Part shown: positions 33,462 through 41,955 of the stretch, piece by piece
Layout: every line of letters begins with the position of its first letter
How positions within the stretch are numbered: position 1 is the stretch's first letter
NCBI GenBank assembly: GCA_022824945.1
Contig: JAJDYX010000043.1
Span: 1-64,000, forward strand
Source: Candidatus Latescibacterota bacterium
GTDB taxonomy: Bacteria > Latescibacterota > UBA2968
DNA: 64,000 nt
Direction of reading: 5' to 3'
The notes under the pieces: generated by a model
Database searches by the model: none
Told to the model about the DNA's origin: nothing
Seen by the model: only the letters and a program-made list of their open reading frames with translations
Made by a program: the position numbers and the translations under genes

Positions 33462-36026
33462 ATGAGAGATGCGCGGAAACCGCCAATCCAAAAGATAGAT
33501 TCAAAGGCTACCTCTGTGTTCTACAAACGTCCATTTCCCACATTGTGGATACTCATTTTCCTCGGCTGTTTATCGATCTGCATGCAGTACATCACGATAG
33601 CGAAACTCTCGGTACTTCCGCCAGCTCTGAGCTACGTCACCCTGACAAAATATATACAGGCCATTAACGAGAAGGTCTCTTTCGGATGGATCGATATCTC
33701 GCTATCCGTCCTGTTCCTTGCCACCAGTGCGCTGATCCTGTGGCAAGAAAAGCGCAATCGGGCACTCACCGACTTCTTGCAAAACATATTCTCCAGCGAG
33801 CGCAAAACCCTGTACCTGCTTCTGGGCTGCTCGGTGGTATGCATCCGTTTTTACTTTGCCCCTGGCGGCATGCACTGGGCCGCAGATGCCTCTCACCACA
33901 TTGCCCAATCCTATCTCGCCGCCAGAGCCATCGCGGATGGCGAGTTGCCCATCTGGACATTCCTCATGGGCAATGGATCGCCCTACATGCAAAATTACGG
34001 CTTTGCCTTCTATTATCTCGTCGGCCTAGTCGATTTTTTTTGCCGGGATATATTCCTATCCCTCAAACTGGTCATGGGCACCACGCACGTACTCTCTGGA
34101 ATCGGCATGTACTATTTGGCGAGCAGCCTGTGTCAATCGCGCCGCGCCGGATTTATCGCAGGACTGGGCTACGTACTGTGTTTTTGGCACACGCAGCATG
34201 TACTCATCATGGGACGATTGCACGTCTCGCTGTTCTACGCCCTCTTACCCTGGCCCTTCTATGCTGTCGAAAGCCTTATCCGCTCCTCATACAAAATGCG
34301 CGCGGTCCTCATAGGGGGATTGAGCATCGCCCTGCTAAATTTCACGCACCCGGGCTACGGGACTTATGCGATGGTATTCTGGGGGTGCTACTGTATCGTG
34401 CGGCTCTGGTCCTTATGGGGTCACCCCGACATGAAAACGTTTTTTCGCGCCGGTGTTCTACTCCTGATCCTATCCCTCTCTTTTAGTGCCTACATGAACG
34501 TTGGCATGTGGTTCGAACGCGAACATACCGATATGCATAACTTCCGTGCTGGCTTAAAAGGCACTTCTGAGCAAGTCGGCATGTCCACCTTCCCCGACCC
34601 CACCTGGCGACATTTGTTAAGCTGGTCAAACTTCCGATTTTGGCTGATTCCGCCCGATCCACCCCACTGGTACGGCGGATACCTGGGCATCTCCTTGTGT
34701 GTATTGGCTCTGGCCGGCGTCGGGATTGCGTTTTTCCAACGCAACAAGCTACGGCACTTTGCGGCGAGTTGGGCCTGTCTGCTACTATCTGTTCTGGTTA
34801 TCTTTGCGTACCGCCTGCCTCCGTTCAATATGCTGTCGCTCGTCCAGGTCTCAAACTCTTCCCGCTACCTGCTCTTTCTCACGTTTTTTCTCGCACTCGC
34901 AGCGGGTATCGGTACACTTATACTTCTGCAACATCGCCCCGGACGGCTCTCGCGAAATCGCTGTTTTACCCTCTTGTTTCTCTTATTGTGGATCGATCTC
35001 TTCCCAACCACCTTCTTGCACGCTTATGACCAGTCCCTTGACCGATCTTCAAGCGGTGGATTTGAAAATGTCTGGAAAGCATCCATTCCCTTTTCCGAGC
35101 GAGGCGAATTGCCCAATTACCGCGCACATTGGCTGGACAAAGACGAATACGTCGCCATCCGCATGGCATACCCACTCTTTATGTCCGAGACACCGATATC
35201 CGAGGCATTTCACCCGGGAGAACTGCGTACCCGAAGCACATTTACCGATCCCTTCCTGCAGTTAGCACGCTATCTCGCACCGGATTTGGTAGCAACACCT
35301 GACCAGATTAACGCCAACGATCCCGTATTCAAACTGCTGAAATCGGGCTTTCGTCTGCTCAATACGCGCTACGTGATCTTGTCATCAAATACTAAAGGCC
35401 GTCAGCTTTCCATGGACCAAAACAGCCCGATCATCGTATCTCCTCGTCTGGTCAGCTATGACCCGGAGGCCGCTTACAACGTCGAACTCACCGGCGCCGA
35501 CCTGGACAGTCTGTCTGTACGCGCAATTTCGCGAGTCTTATGGATCATTGGCGAGATGGGCATTCGCCCCCATGACAATACTTGTGAGCGCATTTTCGTC
35601 CGAAACCGGGAGGGAAGCGATCTGGAAACAGAGCCAACGGCACAGGTCGTCGCGCATGTGGTCCGCCACCAACGGGTAGAAATGAAGGTATCCATTTCCG
35701 AAGCCTGCTATGCGCGACTATCTTATGCGTATTTTCCCTATTTGCAGATCACTGTAGATGGAACGCCTGTGCAACCCCTGGAAACCGCTGGTAGATTCAT
35801 CGCGTTGCCGCTTGAGGCAGGCGAGCACGATATTGTGATTCAAGCGCGACTCTCCCCTCTGCGAAGAGGTCTTATTGGCTTCGCAGTAGTCATGTTATTA
35901 GGAACTCTGGGTCTGGTTTTTATGGAACAGAAGAGGAAATCTTCTGGATCGCGGCTAAAGCATGTCCCTGCACGGTTTAAGCAGGGACCACGCCGCGATG
36001 ACGGCTCTGTTGATAGGATTGATTGA
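33462..36026 (+). CDS. Large multi-pass membrane protein, GT-C/YfhO-like
   Basis: The 854-residue protein has a long series of hydrophobic helices (first about 25-45, then about 75-540) and a C-terminal periplasmic beta domain (about 580-800) closed by one helix near 810-830. Early loops contain H-W-A-A-D-A-S-H-H and D-G-E-L-P-I-W, a pattern like that of the acidic/His loop of GT-C glycosyltransferases and of YfhO/PF10131-type proteins. It is likely an envelope glycosyltransferase or related polysaccharide protein. It starts eight bases after the coiled-coil gene, but its GC-richer codon use resembles the catabolic genes, so it may mark the right edge of the island. Confidence 0.7.
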   Translation: MRDARKPPIQKIDSKATSVFYKRPFPTLWILIFLGCLSICMQYITIAKLSVLPPALSYVTLTKYIQAINEKVSFGWIDISLSVLFLATSALILWQEKRNRALTDFLQNIFSSERKTLYLLLGCSVVCIRFYFAPGGMHWAADASHHIAQSYLAARAIADGELPIWTFLMGNGSPYMQNYGFAFYYLVGLVDFFCRDIFLSLKLVMGTTHVLSGIGMYYLASSLCQSRRAGFIAGLGYVLCFWHTQHVLIMGRLHVSLFYALLPWPFYAVESLIRSSYKMRAVLIGGLSIALLNFTHPGYGTYAMVFWGCYCIVRLWSLWGHPDMKTFFRAGVLLLILSLSFSAYMNVGMWFEREHTDMHNFRAGLKGTSEQVGMSTFPDPTWRHLLSWSNFRFWLIPPDPPHWYGGYLGISLCVLALAGVGIAFFQRNKLRHFAASWACLLLSVLVIFAYRLPPFNMLSLVQVSNSSRYLLFLTFFLALAAGIGTLILLQHRPGRLSRNRCFTLLFLLLWIDLFPTTFLHAYDQSLDRSSSGGFENVWKASIPFSERGELPNYRAHWLDKDEYVAIRMAYPLFMSETPISEAFHPGELRTRSTFTDPFLQLARYLAPDLVATPDQINANDPVFKLLKSGFRLLNTRYVILSSNTKGRQLSMDQNSPIIVSPRLVSYDPEAAYNVELTGADLDSLSVRAISRVLWIIGEMGIRPHDNTCERIFVRNREGSDLETEPTAQVVAHVVRHQRVEMKVSISEACYARLSYAYFPYLQITVDGTPVQPLETAGRFIALPLEAGEHDIVIQARLSPLRRGLIGFAVVMLLGTLGLVFMEQKRKSSGSRLKHVPARFKQGPRRDDGSVDRID

Positions 36027-37129
36027 TGCGTAAAGACCATATCATAAACACCATCGTTATAGGCGGTGGACAGGCTGGCATAACACTGAGTTATTTCTTG
36101 CAACAGCGCGGGATTGAGCACCTCGTATTGGAACGCGACCGGGCGTTCTCCGCGTGGCACAACTGCTGGGACAGCTTTCGGATGAACACAGCCAATTGGA
36201 TGAACACCTTGCCCGGCATGCAAAAATCGTTCGCACCGCACAAAGCCTGGTACGACACTGCCACACGCGAAGAAGCTCTCGACTATTTCCAGACGTATCG
36301 CCAGATGGTCAATCCCCCATTGAAAGAAGGCGTCACCGTCACGCAAGTCGCCGAAGGAGAAAACACCTGGAACGTCCATACAGACACCAAAACCTATCAA
36401 ACAACCAACGTCGCCATCTGCACCGGACATGCTGCCCGCCCCTTTGTGCCAGACGCCGCCAAAAAACTGCCGCAATCAACCCCTCAGCTACACTCGTCAG
36501 CCTATCGAAACCCCGACCAGATCACAACCGCAAACGTCCTCATCGTCGGCAGCGGCAGCAGTGGCGTTCAAATCTGCCTGGACCTGGCACAATCGGATCG
36601 TTTTGAAACCCTCTCATTTGCACTCAGCGGCAACGGCGTCGTCCCCTGGTCAATACTGGGCATCCCCATCGGCGTATTCTCCCGCATGCTCCCAATATTT
36701 GAAATCCAGCGACAAACGCCAATCGGACGGCGTATTATGCACCAATGGCAGGGAGGCGACCCCGCCATGGCACCATCGCCCCGCTGGCTTTCAAAACACT
36801 ATGGCGTACAACGGGTCGGTCGCGTAACAGATGCCGACCATCGCGGAATCGTCTGCGCCGACGGCGAAATAGTCAGCCTGAAAAACCTGACCGTCTTATG
36901 GTGTACAGGCTTTAGACCCGACTACGCATTTATCCGCGTACATCACCTCGAATCCGCATTTGACAAAAACGGACCTATTCACAAACGCGGCGTCTGCATC
37001 CCCGGCTTGTTCTTCGTCGGCTTGAAATTTCAACACACCGTCGGATCACATCTCTTGCGTGGCGTGGGACGCGACGCGGAATACATCGCGCAGAAAATCG
37101 CAGAAAGGAACCATCACAATGCCCCGTGA
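36026..37129 (+). CDS. FAD-dependent flavoprotein monooxygenase-like
   Basis: ATG 36026 overlaps the preceding stop by one base; an adjacent TTG at 36023 is an alternative. The 367-residue protein has an N-terminal FAD-binding G-G-G-Q-A-G (about 13-18), the W-x-x-C-W-D-S-F-R segment typical of CzcO/FMO-like proteins (about 45-55), a second dinucleotide site G-S-G-S-S-G-V-Q (about 173-180) for NAD(P)H, and C-T-G-F-R-P-D-Y near 295. Such enzymes oxygenate small organic substrates. It begins the catabolic run and overlaps the dehydrogenase gene by 11 bases. Confidence 0.85.
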   Translation: MRKDHIINTIVIGGGQAGITLSYFLQQRGIEHLVLERDRAFSAWHNCWDSFRMNTANWMNTLPGMQKSFAPHKAWYDTATREEALDYFQTYRQMVNPPLKEGVTVTQVAEGENTWNVHTDTKTYQTTNVAICTGHAARPFVPDAAKKLPQSTPQLHSSAYRNPDQITTANVLIVGSGSSGVQICLDLAQSDRFETLSFALSGNGVVPWSILGIPIGVFSRMLPIFEIQRQTPIGRRIMHQWQGGDPAMAPSPRWLSKHYGVQRVGRVTDADHRGIVCADGEIVSLKNLTVLWCTGFRPDYAFIRVHHLESAFDKNGPIHKRGVCIPGLFFVGLKFQHTVGSHLLRGVGRDAEYIAQKIAERNHHNAP

Positions 37130-38168
37130 ACAAAACATCCGCCTGGGCCTGATCGGCTGCGGCGGCATCGTCCAAAAATCACACCTCCAGGGCCTGCTCG
37201 ACATCCCCAACCTCGTAACCATCTCGGCAATAGCCGACCCCATCCCCGAAAACAGAAACCGCGTTGGCACAGCCGCAGACATCATTTCGGAACAACGCTA
37301 CGAAGACCACCGCCACATGCTCGTCCGCGCCGAACTCGACGCCGTCATCATCGCCACCCCCCATCACCTGCACGCCGAACACGTCATCGAAGCCGCACAG
37401 GCAGGCGTCGCCATCATCTCGGAAAAACCCATGGCAACATCCCTTGAAGAAGCCGACCAACTCCTCGACGCCGTCAAAAAACACAGCGTCCCCTACGCCA
37501 TCGTACACAACTTCCTCTACACGCCCGGCACCGCAGAAGCCCTCAGACTATTGCGCCGAGAAAACACGGGCATCCCTCAAACGGGCCGCGCCCTCTCCCT
37601 CTTTGGCAAAACAGAGGACCAGGCCGACCCCAACAACGTCTGGCGCGCATCCAGAGCAGCCGGCGGCGGCTGCATCGGCGACAGCGCCTACCACGAAATT
37701 TACCTCATCGAAACCATGATCGGCTCACCCGTGCGCTACGTGGAAGCCCGCGTACAGACCAAATTCTTCGACTTCGATGTCGATGACGTCGCCTTCCTCC
37801 TCTTTGAACACGAAAACGGCGCAATCTCCACCGTCTCGACATCCTGGGGCATGCCCGGCGGCGACCAGAGTACATGCGAAGTCTATACCCGCACGCACGG
37901 CATCCGCATTGTCGGACGCGGGCGCGAACTCCGCTACCTCGACAAAGCCGACCGCAGATGGCAACCCGTTGACCTCGACCACGGCCTCGACAATGACGCC
38001 CTCTCCCGCGCCGGACACGCCAACTATTTTGCCGCCACCTTCAAAGCACTCGCAGAAGGCAACTCACCCCCAATCACCGCCGAACACGCACGGCACAACC
38101 TCTCCCTCATCCACGCCGCGCATCAGGCGACAACACAGCGCAGGGCCATCGACGTGACCGAACTATAA
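37119..38168 (+). CDS. Gfo/Idh/MocA-family oxidoreductase
   Basis: ATG 37119 follows AGAAAGGA inside the end of the flavoprotein gene. The 349-residue protein has an N-terminal Rossmann fold with G-L-I-G-C-G-G-I (about 10-17) and the conserved E-K-P (102-104) of the family, plus the C-terminal alpha/beta domain with G-D-S-A-Y-H-E (about 188-194). These enzymes oxidise or reduce sugars and cyclitols with NAD(P)H. Neighbouring sulfatases and glycosidases point to a sugar released from a sulfated glycan. Confidence 0.92.
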   Translation: MPREQNIRLGLIGCGGIVQKSHLQGLLDIPNLVTISAIADPIPENRNRVGTAADIISEQRYEDHRHMLVRAELDAVIIATPHHLHAEHVIEAAQAGVAIISEKPMATSLEEADQLLDAVKKHSVPYAIVHNFLYTPGTAEALRLLRRENTGIPQTGRALSLFGKTEDQADPNNVWRASRAAGGGCIGDSAYHEIYLIETMIGSPVRYVEARVQTKFFDFDVDDVAFLLFEHENGAISTVSTSWGMPGGDQSTCEVYTRTHGIRIVGRGRELRYLDKADRRWQPVDLDHGLDNDALSRAGHANYFAATFKALAEGNSPPITAEHARHNLSLIHAAHQATTQRRAIDVTEL

Positions 38169-38179
38169 AAGGAACCTCC

Positions 38180-39670
38180 ATGTCCAACCCCAACATCATC
38201 TACATCTACGGCGACGACCTCGGCCGCGGCATGCTCTCCTGCTACGGCCAGAAACACTTTCAAACCCCCAATATTGACCGCCTCGCCCGCGAAGGCCTGC
38301 AATTCACCCGCGCCTACGGATGCATCTTTTGCGCCCCGGCGCGCGCCAGCCTCATGACCGGCTATCACGACGCACACGCGGGACGATGGACCTTCACCAG
38401 AGGCGGTCTCTACCGCCCCATGGCCGAAGGTACGATGACCTTTGAACACATTGCCGAACTCATCAACAACACCGGCCTTCAAGAACGACCCGACGAAGTC
38501 TTTCTCGCACAAATCGCACAACGCGCAGGCTATGTCACGGGACAAATTGGCAAACTTGAATGGGGCTTTGCCACAACACCAGAACGCATTCGTAGGCACG
38601 GCTGGGACTACCACTACGGCTACTACGACCATCAACTCTGCCACGGCTTCTATCCGCCATTCCTCTTTGAAAATGGCGACATCGTCGAAATACCCGGCAA
38701 CACCCATCCCGACTGTGGCAACCACCCCGGTTCAGAATCTCCAGAAAACGCGGCCATCCGCCACGACATGACCGGGAAAATCACCTACTCTCAGGACCTC
38801 TTCAACGACAAAATCGTCGATTTCCTCCGCAAACATCGCAACCAACCCTTCTTCCTCTTCCACCCCTCACAACTGCCCCACGGCCCCATCTCCGTTCCCG
38901 AAATTCATCCGGGCGTAAAAGACGCGCCAGAACTCACCGGCTTTGAAAAAGAATACGCATCCATGATTCTTCGCCTCGACGACACCGTCGGCATCATCCT
39001 CGACGAACTCGACGCGCTCGGCATTGCCGACAACACCATCGTCTTCTTCAGCTCTGACAACGGCCACGAAATCTACGCCGCACAACAAGGCCGCACCGTC
39101 AAAAGACAAAGCCTCGACGGCATCCGCTATGACGACATCACCACCCGACACACAACAGAGCAAAGCGGCGACATCTTCAATGGCAACGACGGCATGGCTG
39201 GCCTCAAATGGACGAGCTGGGAAGGCGGCACCCGCCTGCCCTACATCGCGCGCTGGCCCGGTCGCATCTCCCCCGGCATAACCGATCACATGATCGCCAA
39301 TTACGATTTTATGCCCACACTATCCGATCTCACAGGCGAAGAAACACCCGACGGGAAAGACGGTGAATCCTTCTTTCCCACCTTTTTAGGTAAAGAGCAA
39401 CGCCCCCACGCACCCGTCGTCTTTTCCTCGCGCCTCGGTCCCGCACTCACCACAGCCGAAGGCTGGAAATTGCGCCACATCAACAAAACCAACAGCTTTC
39501 AACTCTACAACATCCTGGACGACTACCGGGAAGAAAATGACCTCGCCACCGAATATCCCGACAAAGTCGATCAACTCGCACGCCAACTCCTCAGAGCCTG
39601 CGACGGCAATTTTGCCCACGGCAACCCCGATATGCATCTGGCGCACATCTATTTGGAGGAGACCCCATGA
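38180..39670 (+). CDS. Type I sulfatase A (no signal peptide)
   Basis: The 496-residue protein starts M-S-N-P-N-I-I-Y-I-Y-G-D-D-L, where the paired Asp are metal ligands, and has the formylglycine motif C51-A-P-A-R55 followed by A-S-L-M-T-G. D-N-G-H near 293-296 gives further ligands. It needs a formylglycine-generating enzyme, not found in this window. The absence of an N-terminal signal implies cytoplasmic desulfation of imported oligosaccharides or small sulfate esters. The stop overlaps the next start as ATGA. Confidence 0.94.
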   Translation: MSNPNIIYIYGDDLGRGMLSCYGQKHFQTPNIDRLAREGLQFTRAYGCIFCAPARASLMTGYHDAHAGRWTFTRGGLYRPMAEGTMTFEHIAELINNTGLQERPDEVFLAQIAQRAGYVTGQIGKLEWGFATTPERIRRHGWDYHYGYYDHQLCHGFYPPFLFENGDIVEIPGNTHPDCGNHPGSESPENAAIRHDMTGKITYSQDLFNDKIVDFLRKHRNQPFFLFHPSQLPHGPISVPEIHPGVKDAPELTGFEKEYASMILRLDDTVGIILDELDALGIADNTIVFFSSDNGHEIYAAQQGRTVKRQSLDGIRYDDITTRHTTEQSGDIFNGNDGMAGLKWTSWEGGTRLPYIARWPGRISPGITDHMIANYDFMPTLSDLTGEETPDGKDGESFFPTFLGKEQRPHAPVVFSSRLGPALTTAEGWKLRHINKTNSFQLYNILDDYREENDLATEYPDKVDQLARQLLRACDGNFAHGNPDMHLAHIYLEETP

Positions 39671-40449
39671 ACCACCTCACACCCGACAAAATCGCCCAAT
39701 TCGACGAAGAGGGATACCTCGCATTCGAAGGCCTCTTCGACCACGACCTCAACGAGCGAATCAAAGCCGACGTCGATCAACTCATGATCGACCGCGAAAC
39801 GGATAAACGCCCCATGCTCATGGCGTATCCAGAACTCGGTCTGCTCACATCTGAACCCGGTGTTGTAGATCGCGTGGCCGATCTGATGAAAGGCAAAAAA
39901 TTCGTCCATCACCACATCCACGCCCGATGGCAACTGCCCGGAGAACGCGGGGTAGCGTGGCATCAGGATTATGCACAACTCCCCCACACAAATCGCTCGC
40001 ACCTCATGGTCCATGTATTTATGTACATGGACGGCCTGAACGGCGAAGTGGGCGACCTCCTCGTCATGCCCGGCACCCACAAAAAAGTCATGGCCAACGA
40101 TGCCTTTCGCCAATTTCAATTCGAAGATCTACCCGGCTCGCGTACCATCGACAACCTGGCCCCCGGCTCCATCATCATCGTCCACTCCGCCCTGCAACAC
40201 GCCCGCCGCCCTAAACCCGGCGGCGGCATTTACAAGCGCTACTTTATCGACACCTCCTACTGCGAAGAAGGCATCCTCTGGCCCTCCTATCCCAACATCG
40301 CCGAAATCAACCGCGTCGCCTTCGAAACCGGCTGTGACAGGAACGGGAAATACGCCTTTCTCTACGACACCAGCCAGTTTTTTGAACGCAAGGATTACAT
40401 GGATATGTTCAATGAGAAAAATCAGGGCAGTATCGCGTTGCAATTGTAG
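39667..40449 (+). CDS. Phytanoyl-CoA dioxygenase (PhyH) family oxygenase
   Basis: A 260-residue Fe(II)/2-oxoglutarate oxygenase of the PhyH family: H99-x-D101 in W-H-Q-D-Y, a distal His at 178 (or 173) in V-H-S-A-L-Q-H-A-R, and an Arg downstream for 2-oxoglutarate (K-R-Y-F, about 191). Substrates in such clusters are usually unknown small molecules rather than phytanoyl-CoA. It is translationally coupled to sulfatase A and followed by a second PhyH gene, so sequential hydroxylation is possible. Confidence 0.9.
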   Translation: MNHLTPDKIAQFDEEGYLAFEGLFDHDLNERIKADVDQLMIDRETDKRPMLMAYPELGLLTSEPGVVDRVADLMKGKKFVHHHIHARWQLPGERGVAWHQDYAQLPHTNRSHLMVHVFMYMDGLNGEVGDLLVMPGTHKKVMANDAFRQFQFEDLPGSRTIDNLAPGSIIIVHSALQHARRPKPGGGIYKRYFIDTSYCEEGILWPSYPNIAEINRVAFETGCDRNGKYAFLYDTSQFFERKDYMDMFNEKNQGSIALQL

Positions 40450-40542
40450 CGTGCGTTTAAAAATAAAATGTCCTTGATTAAATTGAGGTATTATTAAATA
40501 TTTATGTGTCCAACCACCCGTAATACCAGAAAGGAACCCAAC

Positions 40543-41952
40543 ATGGCAGACAAACCCGTCTTATTGACCGACGCGCAAATGCAACAATTCATCCGCGACG
40601 GATATCTGATCCTCCACCCCGACTTCCCGGAGGGATTTCACGAAAAAGTCTATAAACGCATCGACGACGCCTTTGAAAAAAACAGCGGCAGAAATCCCGG
40701 CAACAACCTCCTCCCCGCCGTGCCAGAACTGCAAGACGTATGGGATCACCCCATCGTTCACGGCGCATTTTCCAGCATCCTCGGACCCGATTATTATCTG
40801 CACCTGCACCGCCACGTCCACGAAAGCCGCCCGGGCAGCGATGCGCGCACCATGCACAAAGACAGCTTGCACAACAGCCGGTTCTGCGCCGATCAAAACC
40901 GCCGTCACCACCACTGCCGCTGGATGATGGCGATGTATTACCCCCAGGATACACCCCGCGAAATGGGACCGACCAGCGTAACCCCCAGATCGCAATACAT
41001 CACCGCCCGCGACCAGGAGGGAGAACATCTCTTCACAGCGGGACCCGCGGGAACCGTCGCACTCATCCACTACGACATCCTGCACAAAAAAGAAGCCAAC
41101 TACACAGACATCACGCGCCACATGGTCAAATTCCTGTTCACGCGCATGACTGAACCCACCGAACCGACATGGGATCACAGCGATGAAACATGGGTCGCAT
41201 CCGATGATCCACAAGAACCGATATGGCAGGCCATGTGGGACTGGCACCTGGGCAAAGCACCCGAACACGCGAGCAACGGAGCATCAATCGAAACCCTGAG
41301 CGAACAACTCGCCAACCCCGACGAAGCCGCCGCCCTCCATGCCTCCTACACCCTCGGATTACAGGGCGAAAAAGCGATTCCCGCCATGATCGACGCACTC
41401 AAAGACACGGAAGATGAGAACCCGTCTCGAAACGCTGGATACGGGTTCACAAACGTCGGCGAAGTCGCCGTACCCGCACTGCTCGAACTCACCAAAAATC
41501 CGGACCCAAAAATCCGCATGCGCGCAGTCGATGTACTCGGCGACCTGGGCTTGCGAGCAAAATCAGCCACGCCCGACCTCATCGCCCTGTTGCAGGACAC
41601 CGACGAAGACACACGCGCACATGCCGCAGAATCCCTGGGCACCACCAGCCAGAACACCACGGAAGCCGTGCGCCCGCTCGCCGACATCCTATCCACGGAT
41701 GAAAGCGACTTTGTGCGACGCAATGCCGCCCTCTCCCTCGCGCGATTGGGCATCCATGCCGAAGAAGCCATTCCCGAACTGGCAGATGCCATGCGCGACG
41801 GCAACCACTACGTCCGCGGATTCGCCGTACACGGCCTCTATCGCATCGGCACACCCGAAGCACTCAGAGCCGCCATGCATCGCCTCCAGGCACTGCGCTG
41901 GGACAGCGAACCCAGAGGTCAAACACAAAGAAGACCCAAAAAGGTAGCTTGA
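40543..41952 (+). CDS. PhyH-type oxygenase fused to HEAT repeats
   Basis: ATG 40543 follows AAAGGA. The 469-residue protein has an N-terminal PhyH-like oxygenase (about 1-205) with H105-x-D107 and a distal His in I-H-Y-D-I-L-H-K (about 176-181). From about 245 to 455 it has repeated helical pairs of about 32 residues (A-A-x-A-L-G and A-I-P-x-L patterns: A-V-P-A-L-L-E-L, A-T-P-D-L-I-A-L-L, A-I-P-E-L-A-D-A), matching PBS-lyase-type HEAT repeats. The fusion suggests an oxygenase acting on, or docked to, a protein or large ligand. A 93-base AT-rich gap precedes it. Confidence 0.88.
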   Translation: MADKPVLLTDAQMQQFIRDGYLILHPDFPEGFHEKVYKRIDDAFEKNSGRNPGNNLLPAVPELQDVWDHPIVHGAFSSILGPDYYLHLHRHVHESRPGSDARTMHKDSLHNSRFCADQNRRHHHCRWMMAMYYPQDTPREMGPTSVTPRSQYITARDQEGEHLFTAGPAGTVALIHYDILHKKEANYTDITRHMVKFLFTRMTEPTEPTWDHSDETWVASDDPQEPIWQAMWDWHLGKAPEHASNGASIETLSEQLANPDEAAALHASYTLGLQGEKAIPAMIDALKDTEDENPSRNAGYGFTNVGEVAVPALLELTKNPDPKIRMRAVDVLGDLGLRAKSATPDLIALLQDTDEDTRAHAAESLGTTSQNTTEAVRPLADILSTDESDFVRRNAALSLARLGIHAEEAIPELADAMRDGNHYVRGFAVHGLYRIGTPEALRAAMHRLQALRWDSEPRGQTQRRPKKVA

Positions 41953-41955
41953 GAG

